From: HTCC5015 sp051747425
Lineage (GTDB): Bacteria > Pseudomonadota > Gammaproteobacteria > HTCC5015
NCBI GenBank assembly: GCA_051747425.1
Contig: JBNJGD010000006.1
Coordinates: 83,479 to 147,478, forward strand
Direction of reading: 5' to 3'
Length of the DNA: 64,000 nucleotides
Positions within the stretch are counted from its first letter, which is position 1, and the number at the start of each line of letters is the position of its first letter. Positions 14,947 to 23,612 of this stretch are shown here, one piece after another. The translations under genes were made by a program, and so were the position numbers. The notes beneath the pieces were generated by a model. It saw nothing but the letters and a program-made list of their open reading frames with translations. It had not been told where the DNA came from and did not search any database.

Positions 14947-15445
14947 CGCCCTGCTGATGCTGTCACTGATGGCCGTGGCCACGGTTGCCGACGCCCTCGA
15001 GGGAGACGCCCGAGCCCCCGTCAAGGTCTCCGCCGAACGCGCCGACTTTGACCAGTCCCGGGGCAGCGCCATCTACACCGGGGATGTGGTTCTGCAGCAG
15101 GGCAGCATCGAGATTCGCGCCCGCAAAATGGAAATCTTTGCCACCGAGGGCCGCCTCGATCGCGCCGAGGTCTTCGGTGGCGAAAGCGGGGACGAACGCG
15201 CCCTGTTCCGCCAGCAGACGGATGCCGGCGAGACCATCGACGGCCGCGCCGCGCGCATTGACATCGACCAGCAGAGCGGCCTGATTCTGTTGCGCGGCAA
15301 GGCCCGGCTCGACGATGGCAACAGCGTCATCAACGGCCCCACCATTCGCTACAACAGTCGCCAGCAAACGGTTCAGGCCGAGGGCGACGACGACGGTGAA
15401 CGCATCGAAATGATCTTCAGCCCCGCCGACAACGCCGAGGAGTGA
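14930..15445 (+). CDS. lptA: LPS periplasmic bridge protein LptA
   Basis: 171 residues with a signal peptide (MNRVTSALLMLSLMAVATVADA). The mature protein is an OstA/LptA beta-jellyroll that polymerises into the bridge carrying LPS across the periplasm. Landmarks: VKVSAERADFDQSRGSAIYTGDVVL and the later GKARLDDGNSVINGPTIRYN. It overlaps the lptC end by 17 bases and is 4 bases before lptB. Confidence 0.95.
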   Translation: MNRVTSALLMLSLMAVATVADALEGDARAPVKVSAERADFDQSRGSAIYTGDVVLQQGSIEIRARKMEIFATEGRLDRAEVFGGESGDERALFRQQTDAGETIDGRAARIDIDQQSGLILLRGKARLDDGNSVINGPTIRYNSRQQTVQAEGDDDGERIEMIFSPADNAEE

Positions 15446-15449
15446 GCCC

Positions 15450-16175
15450 ATGCCGACACTGCGCGCACAGAATCTGGCCAAACGCTACAAGAAACACACG
15501 GTGGTCAGCGATGTGTCCTACGCCGTCAGCAGCGGCGAAGTCGTAGGCCTGCTCGGCCCCAATGGCGCCGGCAAGACCACCAGCTTTTACATGATGGTGG
15601 GGCTGGTGCCCTGCGACGGTGGCCACATTTTTCTCGATGACCGCGACATTACCCGCCTGCCCATGCACCACCGGGCGCGCATGGGCGTGGGCTACCTGCC
15701 CCAGGAGGCCTCGATCTTTCGCAAGCTCAGCGTGGCCGACAACCTGATGGGCATACTGCAGCTGCGCAAAACGCTGAGTCCCCGGGAGCGGGAAGATCAA
15801 CTCGAACACCTGCTGGAAGACTTCCAGATCACCCACATTCGCAACTCCCAGGGCATTTCCCTCTCCGGTGGCGAGCGCCGCCGGGTGGAAATAGCCCGGG
15901 CCATTGCCGCCGACCCCAAGTTCATTCTGCTCGACGAACCCTTTGCCGGCGTCGACCCGATCTCGGTGGGGGACATTCAGAACATCATCACCCAGCTCAC
16001 CCACCGGGACATCGGGGTGCTGATCACCGACCACAATGTGCGGGAGACCCTGGGCATTTGCGAGCGCGCCTACATTCTCGGCGATGGCCGGGTGATTGCC
16101 GAGGGCACGCCCACCGAAGTGCTCGACCACCCGCGGGTACGCGAGGTCTACCTGGGCGCCGACTTCCGCCTCTAG
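15450..16175 (+). CDS. lptB: LPS export ABC transporter ATP-binding protein LptB
   Basis: 241 residues. The ATPase that drives extraction of LPS from the inner membrane with LptF and LptG (encoded elsewhere). Walker A LGPNGAGKTTS at about 35-45, Q-loop YLPQEASIFRKL, signature LSGGERRRVE, Walker B ILLDEPFAGVDP and switch His in LITDHNVRETL. The ATG at 15450 follows GTGAG. Confidence 0.97.
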   Translation: MPTLRAQNLAKRYKKHTVVSDVSYAVSSGEVVGLLGPNGAGKTTSFYMMVGLVPCDGGHIFLDDRDITRLPMHHRARMGVGYLPQEASIFRKLSVADNLMGILQLRKTLSPREREDQLEHLLEDFQITHIRNSQGISLSGGERRRVEIARAIAADPKFILLDEPFAGVDPISVGDIQNIITQLTHRDIGVLITDHNVRETLGICERAYILGDGRVIAEGTPTEVLDHPRVREVYLGADFRL

Positions 16176-16194
16176 CCTGAAAAACTGATCAGTT

Positions 16195-16210
16195 TTGGCA
16201 CATTCATTGC
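16195..16210 (+). promoter_or_regulatory. Sigma-54 (-24/-12) promoter in front of rpoN
   Basis: The sequence from 16195 is TTGGCACA-TTCA-TTGC, an excellent match to TTGGCACG-N4-TTGC. The GG of the -24 element (16197-16198) and the GC of the -12 element (16209-16210) are 10 bases apart, as required. Expected transcription start is about 16222, only some 13 bases before the rpoN ATG. A 9-base direct repeat ttgctacaa (16207-16215, 16219-16227) overlaps it. No good sigma-70 promoter is seen in the 59-base gap. Confidence 0.65.
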
Positions 16211-16234
16211 TACAAGCTTTGCTACAATGACTCT

Positions 16235-17710
16235 ATGAAGCAGTCACTCCAGGTCAAACTCGGTCAGAGCCTCACCATGACCCCGCAGTTGCAGCAGGCC
16301 ATCAAGCTGCTGCAACTTCACTCGCTGGAACTTCAGCAGGAAATCCGGGAGATGCTGGAGAGCAACCCCATGCTGGAACTGGAGGAGGAGCGCGGCGACA
16401 ACGAGGCCAGCGACGACAGTGAACGCAGGGACAGTGCCGGCGACGAGGGCGAGGTGCAGAGCCTGTCGCTGGACGAGCAAAGCAGCCACACCCACGCCGA
16501 CGACCTGCCCGTCGACAGCGTCAGCGAAGACAACTGGGAACCCATGTACGGCAACGCCGTCAGCGGCGGCGACAGCGGGCCTGACCGCGAGATCTGGGAA
16601 ACCCGCGAGGGCATTCCCGACAGCGACCTGCACGAGCACCTGCAGTGGCAGCTGGACATGTCCCACATGAGCGAGCGCGATCGCCACATCGGCGCCGCCA
16701 TCATTGATGCCGTAGACGATGACGGCTGGCTGAGCGAATCACCGGAGGCCATCCACGAGTCCCTGTCCCGGGACCTGGAGGAGCTGGAACTGGACGAGGT
16801 GCTGGCCGTACTCCACCGGGTACAGCACCTGGACCCCCTGGGCGTGGCCGCCGCCGACATGCGCGAGAGCCTGTTGATCCAGACCGGCGCCCTGCCCGAA
16901 GAGACCCCCCAGCTGAACCTCGCCCGGAGCATCATCGACAAACACCTGCACTGGCTGGGCAGCCACGACTACGCCCGGCTCAAGCGCCACTACCGGGTAC
17001 AGGACGCGGCCCTGTCCGAGGCCATTGCCCTGATCCAGGGACTCGACCCCAAGCCCGGCGCCGCCATGAACCAACAGCGCACCGAGTACATCGTCCCCGA
17101 TGTCTATGTCAGCCAGCGCGAGGGCCGCTGGCAGGTGGAGCTGAATCCGGACCTGGCGCCCAAACTCAGCATCAATGCCCTCTACGCCAGCCTGGTCAAA
17201 CGCGGCGACCGGGGCAGCGACGCCAGCTATTTGCGCGACAATCTGCAGGAGGCGCGCTGGTTCATCAAAAGCCTGCAGAGCCGCAACGACACCATTCTCA
17301 AAGTGGCCGCGGCCATCGTCGAGCGACAGCGCGCCTTTCTCGAATACGGCGACGAGGCGATGAAACCCATGGTGCTGCGGGATATCGCCGAGGCCATCGA
17401 CATGCACGAGTCGACGATCTCCCGGGTCACCACCCAGAAATACATGCACACGCCCCGGGGGCTCTACGAGCTCAAGCACTTCTTCTCCAGCCATGTATCT
17501 ACCGCCGACGGCGGCGAGTGCTCAGCCACAGCGATCCGCGCGATGATCAAAAAACTGGTGTCCGAGGAAGATCGCCGCAAGCCGCTTTCCGACAGCAAAC
17601 TGACCCGTATGCTCGACGAAAAGGGCATCAATGTGGCCCGCCGCACCGTGGCCAAATACCGCGAGGCATTGAGAATTCCGCCCTCCAACGAGCGCAAGGA
17701 ACTTGCCTGA
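16235..17710 (+). CDS. rpoN: RNA polymerase sigma-54 factor
   Basis: 491 residues. Directs RNA polymerase to -24/-12 promoters and needs AAA+ activators. Region I is at the N-terminus (MKQSLQVKLGQSLTMTPQLQQAIKLL, shown in family alignments to hold the activator-responsive part), an acidic region II spans about 50-120, the core-binding region follows, and the RpoN box ARRTVAKYRE is at about 468-477. The HTH is near DMHESTISRVTTQKY. It follows lptB by 59 bases, which contain a sigma-54-type promoter, so autoregulation is likely. Confidence 0.98.
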   Translation: MKQSLQVKLGQSLTMTPQLQQAIKLLQLHSLELQQEIREMLESNPMLELEEERGDNEASDDSERRDSAGDEGEVQSLSLDEQSSHTHADDLPVDSVSEDNWEPMYGNAVSGGDSGPDREIWETREGIPDSDLHEHLQWQLDMSHMSERDRHIGAAIIDAVDDDGWLSESPEAIHESLSRDLEELELDEVLAVLHRVQHLDPLGVAAADMRESLLIQTGALPEETPQLNLARSIIDKHLHWLGSHDYARLKRHYRVQDAALSEAIALIQGLDPKPGAAMNQQRTEYIVPDVYVSQREGRWQVELNPDLAPKLSINALYASLVKRGDRGSDASYLRDNLQEARWFIKSLQSRNDTILKVAAAIVERQRAFLEYGDEAMKPMVLRDIAEAIDMHESTISRVTTQKYMHTPRGLYELKHFFSSHVSTADGGECSATAIRAMIKKLVSEEDRRKPLSDSKLTRMLDEKGINVARRTVAKYREALRIPPSNERKELA

Positions 17711-17941
17711 TAACACCCTGTCCACCTCTTGAAAGCCGCTCCCCGGTGGCATTTGACGAAGCCTGTAAATAGGCGCTAAATAGAAATACAGGCAGCGGTT
17801 TTATCCCTGCCAGGTGTCGCGCCAAAAGAGCAATCACAATGGCAATGGCGCGAACGGTTGCTGGGGAGCCACCCAGCCACTTCCGGAGCCGCCCCGGCAG
17901 GCATCGCAGCCGGGACGCTCCGACAACAAGAGGAGAACACG
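17711..17941 (+). other. 231-base leader between rpoN and hpf
   Basis: No gene. It contains an inverted pair cctgta (17762-17767) and tacagg (17787-17792) around two taaatag copies, and another, tcgcgcca (17817-17824) and tggcgcga (17846-17853). A strong AAGAGGAG ribosome site precedes hpf. Either pair may be a leader structure or operator; no clear promoter was identified. Confidence 0.4.
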
Positions 17942-18301
17942 ATGCAAATTAACCTCACTGGTCACCATCTCGACCTCACCGACGCCCTCCGCGATTTCGT
18001 CAACGACAAATTCACCCGCCTCGAAAGACACTTTGACCATGTGACCCAGGTCCATGTGATCCTCGGCCTGGAAAAGCACCAGCACAAGGCCGAAGCCAAA
18101 ATGCATGTTCCCGGCCTCAAGGGCGAGTTGTTTGCCCACGCCGAGCACACGGACATGTACTCCGCCATTGACGGGCTGATCGACAAGCTGGACCGCCAGC
18201 TTCTCAAGCACAAGGAAAAGCTGACCGATCACCACAAACGCGAAAAGGCCTCGGTGGCCGAGGCCGCAGAGGCGGCGGAGGCCGCCGTCTCACCGTCCTG
18301 A
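17942..18301 (+). CDS. hpf: Ribosome hibernation promoting factor, short form
   Basis: 119 residues. Binds the 30S decoding and mRNA channel region in stationary phase to form inactive 100S or protected 70S ribosomes. The N-terminal 95 residues match HPF/YfiA (MQINLTGHHLDLTDALRDFV, KAEAKMHVPG, DMYSAIDGLIDKLDRQL). An alanine and glutamate-rich tail follows. The ATG at 17942 has the strong site AAGAGGAG. Position between rpoN and ptsN is as in E. coli. Confidence 0.95.
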   Translation: MQINLTGHHLDLTDALRDFVNDKFTRLERHFDHVTQVHVILGLEKHQHKAEAKMHVPGLKGELFAHAEHTDMYSAIDGLIDKLDRQLLKHKEKLTDHHKREKASVAEAAEAAEAAVSPS

Positions 18302-18317
18302 GGACGAGGCCAGCCAG

Positions 18318-18352
18318 AGCCCGGCTCCCGACCATCGGGGCCGGGCTTTTTT
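18318..18352 (+). terminator. Intrinsic terminator after hpf
   Basis: Stem agcccggc (18318-18325) and gccgggct (18340-18347) with a smaller internal stem cccga/tcggg, followed by five T residues. It ends the rpoN-hpf transcript before ptsN. Confidence 0.85.
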
Positions 18353-18478
18353 GTGCCCCGAACCGCCCCGCAGGCCCCGTCGGGCAAAAGCCGACGAGGG
18401 TGTATCGTTAAATCGAAACAATTGCGTTACACTACGCGCCCCGTCGGGTTACGGCCCGCAGCAGTCGTACAAATAGCA

Positions 18479-18949
18479 ATGCAATTGGAACAACTGTTAA
18501 CCCCCGAACGCATCCTCGTTCGACACGCCTCAACCAGCAAAAAGCGCGCACTGGAAACCATGTGCGAGTTGCTTGCCGATGGTCAGGAGGGACTGGACGA
18601 GGGCCATATTTTCGCCAGCATGCTCGAGCGCGAACGCTTGGGCAGCACGGGCGTCGGCAACGGCGTCGCCATTCCCCACAGCCGTATGGAAGGTGTCGAC
18701 TCGGCTCTGGTCGCCTTTGCCACGCTGGAAAATGGCGTCGACTACGACTCGCCCGACGGCGAGGATGTGGACATGCTGTTCGCCCTGCTGGTCCCCCAGG
18801 AGTGCACCGAGGAGCACCTGCGCATCCTCGCCTCGGCGGCGGAAATGTTCAGCGACAAGGAGTTCTGCCGCGAACTGCGCGACGCCACCGACCCCGCTGA
18901 ACTCTACCGCAAACTCGAGAGCTGGGAACCCGAGCGCGAAGAGGCCTGA
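18479..18949 (+). CDS. ptsN: Nitrogen-regulatory PTS protein EIIA-Ntr
   Basis: 156 residues. A non-sugar-transporting phosphoacceptor that controls K+ uptake, stress responses and envelope functions by its phosphorylation state. The phosphorylated histidine is H67 in GVAIPHSRM. The ATG at 18479 gives MQLEQLLTPERILV, matching family starts. A terminator upstream means it needs its own promoter, not clearly visible. It is followed by hprK after 92 bases. Confidence 0.95.
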   Translation: MQLEQLLTPERILVRHASTSKKRALETMCELLADGQEGLDEGHIFASMLERERLGSTGVGNGVAIPHSRMEGVDSALVAFATLENGVDYDSPDGEDVDMLFALLVPQECTEEHLRILASAAEMFSDKEFCRELRDATDPAELYRKLESWEPEREEA

Positions 18950-19041
18950 AGCCCCCGCGCCCGGAGCAACATGTCTTTACACTCCCCCGGCAATCGTTCA
19001 GACTGACAGCCTCATTCCTTTAATTCAGGATACTTGGACGA

Positions 19042-20016
19042 ATGAGTGAGACCACCCTGGTCGCCGACCTCTTCCGCTATCTGAACGAAAAGCTCGAGCT
19101 GCGCTGGCTGGCGGGAGAAAATACCGCCGAGCAAGCCATCAATACCAATATCGCCTGGGGCAATCACCCCAAAGTGGTGGGTCACATGAATCTGATCCAC
19201 CCCAACCGCGTTCAGGTACTGGGTGAAATCGAGCTGGGCCACCTCGCCAGCCTGCCACCCACCGAGCGGCACAAGGCGCTGGATACCCTGTTCGCCAGTC
19301 AGACCACGGCGGTGGTCATTGCCAGCAATCACAATACTCCGCCCGACTTCCTCGACATGGCCACGGCCAATCGCGTGCCCCTGTGGACCAGCCACCTGCC
19401 CAGCCACCAACTGGTCAGCACCCTGCGCTACCAGCTGGCCAACCTGTTTGCCGACAAGGTCACTCTCCACGGCGTGTTCATGGAGGTCATCTCCGTGGGC
19501 GTACTGCTCACCGGCGAGAGCGCGGTGGGCAAGAGCGAACTGGCGCTGGAGCTGATCACTCGCGGCCACCGGCTGATTGCCGACGACGCCGCCGAATTTT
19601 CCCGCATCACGCCCGACATCGTCTCCGGCCACTGCCCGCCCATGCTGCGCGACTTCCTCGAAGTGCGCGGCCTGGGCATTCTCAATATTCGCGAGATGTA
19701 CGGCGACGGCGCCCTCAAGGGCAGTAAGTACCTGCGCCTGATCATCAATCTGGTCCGCCAGGACAGCGTCGATCCGGAACTGGAGCGCCTCGGCTACAGC
19801 AACAGCGTGCGCAATGTGCTCGGCGTCGACATCCCGGTGATTACCCTGCAAATGGCTCCCGGCCGGAACCTCGCGGTGATGGTCGAGGCGGCGGTGCGAA
19901 ACCACAAGGTGATCGCCCGGGGCTACGATGCCAACAAGGAACTGGTCAAACGCCAGCAGCGCCAAATGAGTGGCCGCGATCCCATCGCCGGCGAGGAGGA
20001 CGAACCACAGACATGA
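19042..20016 (+). CDS. hprK: HPr kinase/phosphorylase
   Basis: 324 residues, full two-domain length. Phosphorylates and dephosphorylates Ser46 of HPr-type proteins. The C-terminal kinase domain has Walker A GESAVGKS at 158-165, the conserved HGVFMEV at 143-149 and the HprK signature LEVRGLGILNIREMYG. Its substrate is encoded four genes downstream and has serine exactly at position 46. HprK is absent from enteric bacteria but is found in some other gammaproteobacteria. It overlaps rapZ by 4 bases. Confidence 0.96.
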   Translation: MSETTLVADLFRYLNEKLELRWLAGENTAEQAINTNIAWGNHPKVVGHMNLIHPNRVQVLGEIELGHLASLPPTERHKALDTLFASQTTAVVIASNHNTPPDFLDMATANRVPLWTSHLPSHQLVSTLRYQLANLFADKVTLHGVFMEVISVGVLLTGESAVGKSELALELITRGHRLIADDAAEFSRITPDIVSGHCPPMLRDFLEVRGLGILNIREMYGDGALKGSKYLRLIINLVRQDSVDPELERLGYSNSVRNVLGVDIPVITLQMAPGRNLAVMVEAAVRNHKVIARGYDANKELVKRQQRQMSGRDPIAGEEDEPQT

Positions 20017-20879
20017 AACTCATCATCGTCAGTGGTCTTTCCGGCAGTGGCAAGTCCGTCGCCCTCAACACCCTGGAGGACGAGGGCTACTACTGCGTCG
20101 ACAATCTGCCCCTGAATCTGCTGCCGCAATTTCTGCGCGAGCTTCAGCTCAATACCCAGAATTTCTACGATCGCGCCGCCGTCGGCATCGACGCCCGCGC
20201 CAATCTCGAGGAAATCCAGAATTTCCCCCAGATGCTGAAGGACCTGAAGAGCCGCAGCATCGATATCGAGGTCGTGTTTCTCTACGCCAGTCAGGAGGTG
20301 CTGCTCAAGCGCTTCAGCGAAACCCGTCGCAAGCATCCCCTGACCCGCTTCAACCACCCTCTGGTGGAGGCGATCCAGTACGAGAGCGATGTCCTGGCGA
20401 CCATCGAGCCCTTCGCCGCCCTGTCCATCGACACCAGTGACAAGACGGCCAATGATCTCAAGCAGATCTTTCTCGAGCACTACAGCGGTGTCGAGGGCGC
20501 CAGCCAGGACAAACTGGCCCTGCTCTTTCAGTCCTTCGGTTTCAAACACGGGCTGCCCAGCGACACCAGTTTCGTCTTTGATGTTCGCTGTCTGCCCAAT
20601 CCGCACTGGGAACCCGAACTGCGACCCCTGAACGGGCGCGACGAGGCCGTCAAAGTCTTTCTCGAAAGCCAGCCCAGTGTGGTCGAGATGGAGCAGTCCA
20701 TCTGCGAATTTATCGAGCGCTGGATACCCGACTACGAGCGCGAAAACCGGCGTTACCTGACGGTCTCCATCGGTTGTACCGGCGGCCAGCACCGCTCCGT
20801 TTACCTGGTGGAGCGCCTGACGCGACACTTCAAATCCATGAGAAACAATGTGGCCCTGCGCCACCGGGAATTGGCATGA
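20013..20879 (+). CDS. rapZ: RNase adapter protein RapZ
   Basis: 288 residues. In E. coli RapZ binds small RNA GlmZ and directs RNase E to it, setting glucosamine-6-phosphate synthase levels. An N-terminal P-loop GLSGSGKS (8-15) is followed by the C-terminal RNA-binding domain with DVRCLPNPHW and GCTGGQHRSVY. It overlaps hprK (4 bases) and the EIIA-Man gene (4 bases). Confidence 0.96.
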   Translation: MKLIIVSGLSGSGKSVALNTLEDEGYYCVDNLPLNLLPQFLRELQLNTQNFYDRAAVGIDARANLEEIQNFPQMLKDLKSRSIDIEVVFLYASQEVLLKRFSETRRKHPLTRFNHPLVEAIQYESDVLATIEPFAALSIDTSDKTANDLKQIFLEHYSGVEGASQDKLALLFQSFGFKHGLPSDTSFVFDVRCLPNPHWEPELRPLNGRDEAVKVFLESQPSVVEMEQSICEFIERWIPDYERENRRYLTVSIGCTGGQHRSVYLVERLTRHFKSMRNNVALRHRELA

Positions 20880-21280
20880 ACACAGGTTTGATTCTGGTGA
20901 CCCACCCCGGCGTCGGGCGCGCCCTGCTCGACACCGCAGAAAAAATCCTCAAGCGACCGGTGAAAAACGCCGCCTGTATTGAAGTCGACCTCGACAGCGA
21001 CCCGGAAGAGCGCACCGCCGCCATCCGGGAGAAAATGCGCGAGCTCAATTCGGGCCAGGGCGTGCTGCTGCTCAACGACCTCTATGGTGCCACCCCTTTC
21101 AATGTCGCCCTGGAGGCCGCAGAGCAACGCCAGTATGTTCTCACCGGAGTCAACCTGTGCATGCTCTTGAGGGCCATCAACTATCAGGCCCACGCCCTCG
21201 ACGAACTGGCCAATATTGCCCGTGAGGGCGGGCAAAAAGGCCTCTGCTTTGCCCTGCCACAGGATGAGGCCAAGCCGTGA
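20876..21280 (+). CDS. PTS EIIA component, mannose family
   Basis: 134 residues, a single EIIA-Man domain. The phosphorylated histidine is H10 in LVTHPGVG; LLNDLYGATPFN is the second landmark. No EIIB, EIIC or EIID genes are nearby, so it probably has a regulatory, not sugar-transport, role together with EIIA-Ntr and NPr. The ATG at 20876 overlaps the rapZ stop, and its own stop overlaps the npr GTG. Confidence 0.93.
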   Translation: MNTGLILVTHPGVGRALLDTAEKILKRPVKNAACIEVDLDSDPEERTAAIREKMRELNSGQGVLLLNDLYGATPFNVALEAAEQRQYVLTGVNLCMLLRAINYQAHALDELANIAREGGQKGLCFALPQDEAKP

Positions 21281-21546
21281 TCGAACGCGATATTGAAGTC
21301 GTCAACAAGCTCGGCCTGCACGCCCGTGCGGCGGCCAAACTGGTCTCCACCGCCTCCGGCTACCGGTCAAAAATCGAGCTGGAAAAAGGCCACCGCCGAA
21401 TCAACGCCAAGAGCATTATGGGAGTCATGATGCTGGCCGCAAGCAAGGGCACCACGCTGAGTTTGTATGTGGAGGGCGAGGACGAAGCGTCGGCCACGAC
21501 CGCCATCGAGGCTCTGTTTGCCGACTTTTTTGGCGAGGACGAATAG
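21277..21546 (+). CDS. npr: Phosphocarrier protein NPr (HPr family)
   Basis: 89 residues from a GTG at 21277 that overlaps the previous stop. Passes phosphate from EI-Ntr (PtsP, not in the window) to EIIA proteins. The active histidine is H15 in LGLHARAAAKLV; Ser46 in AKSIMGVMML is the classical HprK target. Having both residues plus hprK suggests this NPr integrates PEP-dependent and ATP-dependent phosphorylation. Confidence 0.95.
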   Translation: MIERDIEVVNKLGLHARAAAKLVSTASGYRSKIELEKGHRRINAKSIMGVMMLAASKGTTLSLYVEGEDEASATTAIEALFADFFGEDE

Positions 21547-21649
21547 CGAAAACCTTCAAGTTTCGTTTAACAAAACGGCGCTAACGATCTGATTTAAAAG
21601 CTGATAAAATGGCTCGAACTCACTTTAACTCCCCCTGAAGGGTCGTCCC

Positions 21650-23008
21650 ATGGCAGAGCTGGCGCACACAGATCCGACCTCCGATCGCCTCGAGCTTCTG
21701 CGCACTGCCATGCAAAGCGGCACCATGCTGCAGGCCAAACGCATTCTCAACGGCCTGCACCCGGCGGAGATCGCCGACCTCCTCGAATCCCTGCCCCGCT
21801 CCCAGCGCCTGATCGTCTGGGGCATGGTCGACCACGATGTCGACGGTGAAGTCCTCATCGAGGTCGGCGAGGAAGTCCGCCACACCCTCGTCCGGGAGAT
21901 GGAAACCGAGGAGCTGGTAGAAGCCCTCGAAGGCCTCGATACGGACGACATGGCCGACCTGATTCAGTCGCTGCCCGAGGCAGTGATTCAGGAAACCCTG
22001 TCGAGCATGAAGAAGCTCGACCGGGACCGGGTGGAGGCCGTTCTCTCCTACGAGGAGGGCACCGCCGGCGCCCTGATGAACACCGACACCACGGCCATTC
22101 GGCCCAATGTCACCCTGGAAGTCATCAACCGCTATCTGCGCAAACTCGGCGAGCTGCCCCAGGGCACGGATCGGCTGTATGTGGTCGACTACTTCAACAA
22201 GCTGCTGGGTGTGCTCTACCTGCGAACCCTGGTGACCGCCGATCCCGGCTCCACCGTGGCCGAGGTGATGGATCGGGATATCACGCCGGTGACCGCCGAA
22301 ATGGACGAGCACGAACTGGCCCGCCTGTTCGAGGACCGGGACCTTCTCTCGGTGCCGGTCACCGATGACGACAAGAAACTGCTGGGACGCATCACCATTG
22401 ACGACATCGTCGATGTGATCCGGGAGGAAGCCGACAAATCCCTGATGAACCGCGCCGGTCTTAGTGAAGAGGAGGACATCTTCGCCCCGATCGTGCGCTC
22501 CACCCGGCGCCGGGGTGTGTGGCTGGGCATCAACCTGCTCACGGCTTTTCTCGCCTCCTGGGTGATTGGCCTGTTCGAGGGCACCATTCAGCAGGTAGTC
22601 GCTCTGGCCGTACTGATGCCCATCGTCGCCTCCATGGGCGGCATTGCCGGCAGCCAGACCCTGACTCTGGTGATTCGCGCCCAGGCCCTGGGCCAACTCG
22701 GCGTCGGCAACACGCGCTCGCTGCTGCTCAAGGAGATCGCCATCGGGGTGCTCAACGGACTGGTCTGGGCCGTAGTCATCGCCGCCATCGCCACGGTCTG
22801 GTTCCGCGATGTTCACATTGGCGCAATCATCGGCATTGCCATCGTCATCAATCTGTTTGCGGCGGCCATGGCGGGGGTGTTGATTCCGGTCATGTTACGC
22901 AAAATGAACATCGACGCGGCACTCGCGGGGGGCGTACTCCTGACCACCTGTACCGATGTCATTGGCTTTATGGCCTTTCTCGGCATTGCCACCCTGTTTT
23001 TGCTCTAG
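21650..23008 (+). CDS. mgtE: Magnesium transporter MgtE
   Basis: 452 residues. Cytoplasmic N-domain (about 1-130, superhelical), two CBS domains (about 135-255), then five membrane segments (about 285-452) with the signature ASMGGIAGSQTLTLVIRA. The channel admits Mg2+ and closes when Mg2+ binds the cytoplasmic domains. The ATG at 21650 is 103 bases after npr; TAAAAT at about 21605 may be a -10 element. No Mg2+ riboswitch was recognised. Confidence 0.95.
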   Translation: MAELAHTDPTSDRLELLRTAMQSGTMLQAKRILNGLHPAEIADLLESLPRSQRLIVWGMVDHDVDGEVLIEVGEEVRHTLVREMETEELVEALEGLDTDDMADLIQSLPEAVIQETLSSMKKLDRDRVEAVLSYEEGTAGALMNTDTTAIRPNVTLEVINRYLRKLGELPQGTDRLYVVDYFNKLLGVLYLRTLVTADPGSTVAEVMDRDITPVTAEMDEHELARLFEDRDLLSVPVTDDDKKLLGRITIDDIVDVIREEADKSLMNRAGLSEEEDIFAPIVRSTRRRGVWLGINLLTAFLASWVIGLFEGTIQQVVALAVLMPIVASMGGIAGSQTLTLVIRAQALGQLGVGNTRSLLLKEIAIGVLNGLVWAVVIAAIATVWFRDVHIGAIIGIAIVINLFAAAMAGVLIPVMLRKMNIDAALAGGVLLTTCTDVIGFMAFLGIATLFLL

Positions 23009-23032
23009 CAGGCTGTCAGGCAAACCGCTCGA

Positions 23033-23506
23033 TCAGAGCGTCTCGACTTCCCGCAAATCCCCGGCGCCCTCGATCAGGGCCTCCAGGCTGGCCAGTTCAT
23101 TGTCCAGCTGCCTTCTCAGCATGCCCGTGGCCAGTCGACCAAAGAGTTTGACGAACACCCCGACCACGGCGTTATCGCCACCCGCCATCAACTGATAGCG
23201 AACCAGGGTCTTGTCGCCCCTGGGTGCCAGGCTCAGCGTCGACTGAAAGGCCAGCGGCGGGGTTGAGGAACGCAACACCAGCAAGCTGGGCGGTCGAAGG
23301 GTAGAAATCTCCACCGTCAGGTCGTAGCTGCGTCCGTTGAGCGTGTACTGCCCGGTAAAGGCGGGCGCGGCGTCCTCGCGACCGTGGGGAATCCAGCGCG
23401 GCGAGGAAAAGTTGTTCACCCACAGCGGCATCCTTGTGATGTCACTGGCACAGGCAAACACGCTCTCGATGGGTTGTTCGATCAGTCGCTCGGCGTGCAG
23501 TCGCAT
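23033..23506 (-). CDS. SRPBCC/polyketide cyclase-like protein
   Basis: 157 residues. The N-terminus (RLHAERLIEQPIESVFACASDITRMPLWV) is the beta-strand and helix start of a START/SRPBCC fold, which binds hydrophobic ligands. Function unknown. ATG at 23506 (GGA nine bases upstream) is preferred over a GTG at 23533. It converges on mgtE and is divergent from tag. Confidence 0.75.
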   Translation of the reverse strand: MRLHAERLIEQPIESVFACASDITRMPLWVNNFSSPRWIPHGREDAAPAFTGQYTLNGRSYDLTVEISTLRPPSLLVLRSSTPPLAFQSTLSLAPRGDKTLVRYQLMAGGDNAVVGVFVKLFGRLATGMLRRQLDNELASLEALIEGAGDLREVETL

Positions 23507-23612
23507 GGTTTTTCCACTGGCAGTAAAGTGCACTTTATATCAAAGCCGGGCGCTGACCCCTATAGCTTGTGGAGCGTTTACTCTAAAATGGAAGCACGCA
23601 CAGGAGGCCTTT

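Noticed and set aside
16195..16228. Sigma-70 promoter for rpoN using TTGGCA and TACAAT
   Set aside because: The spacer would be 22 bases, too long; the same bases make an exact sigma-54 site.
17762..17792. LexA box at the cctgta/tacagg pair
   Set aside because: The half-sites are too far apart for the gammaproteobacterial CTGT-N8-ACAG pattern.
20876..21280. Sugar-transporting mannose PTS operon
   Set aside because: Only the EIIA domain is present; no EIIB, EIIC or EIID gene follows.
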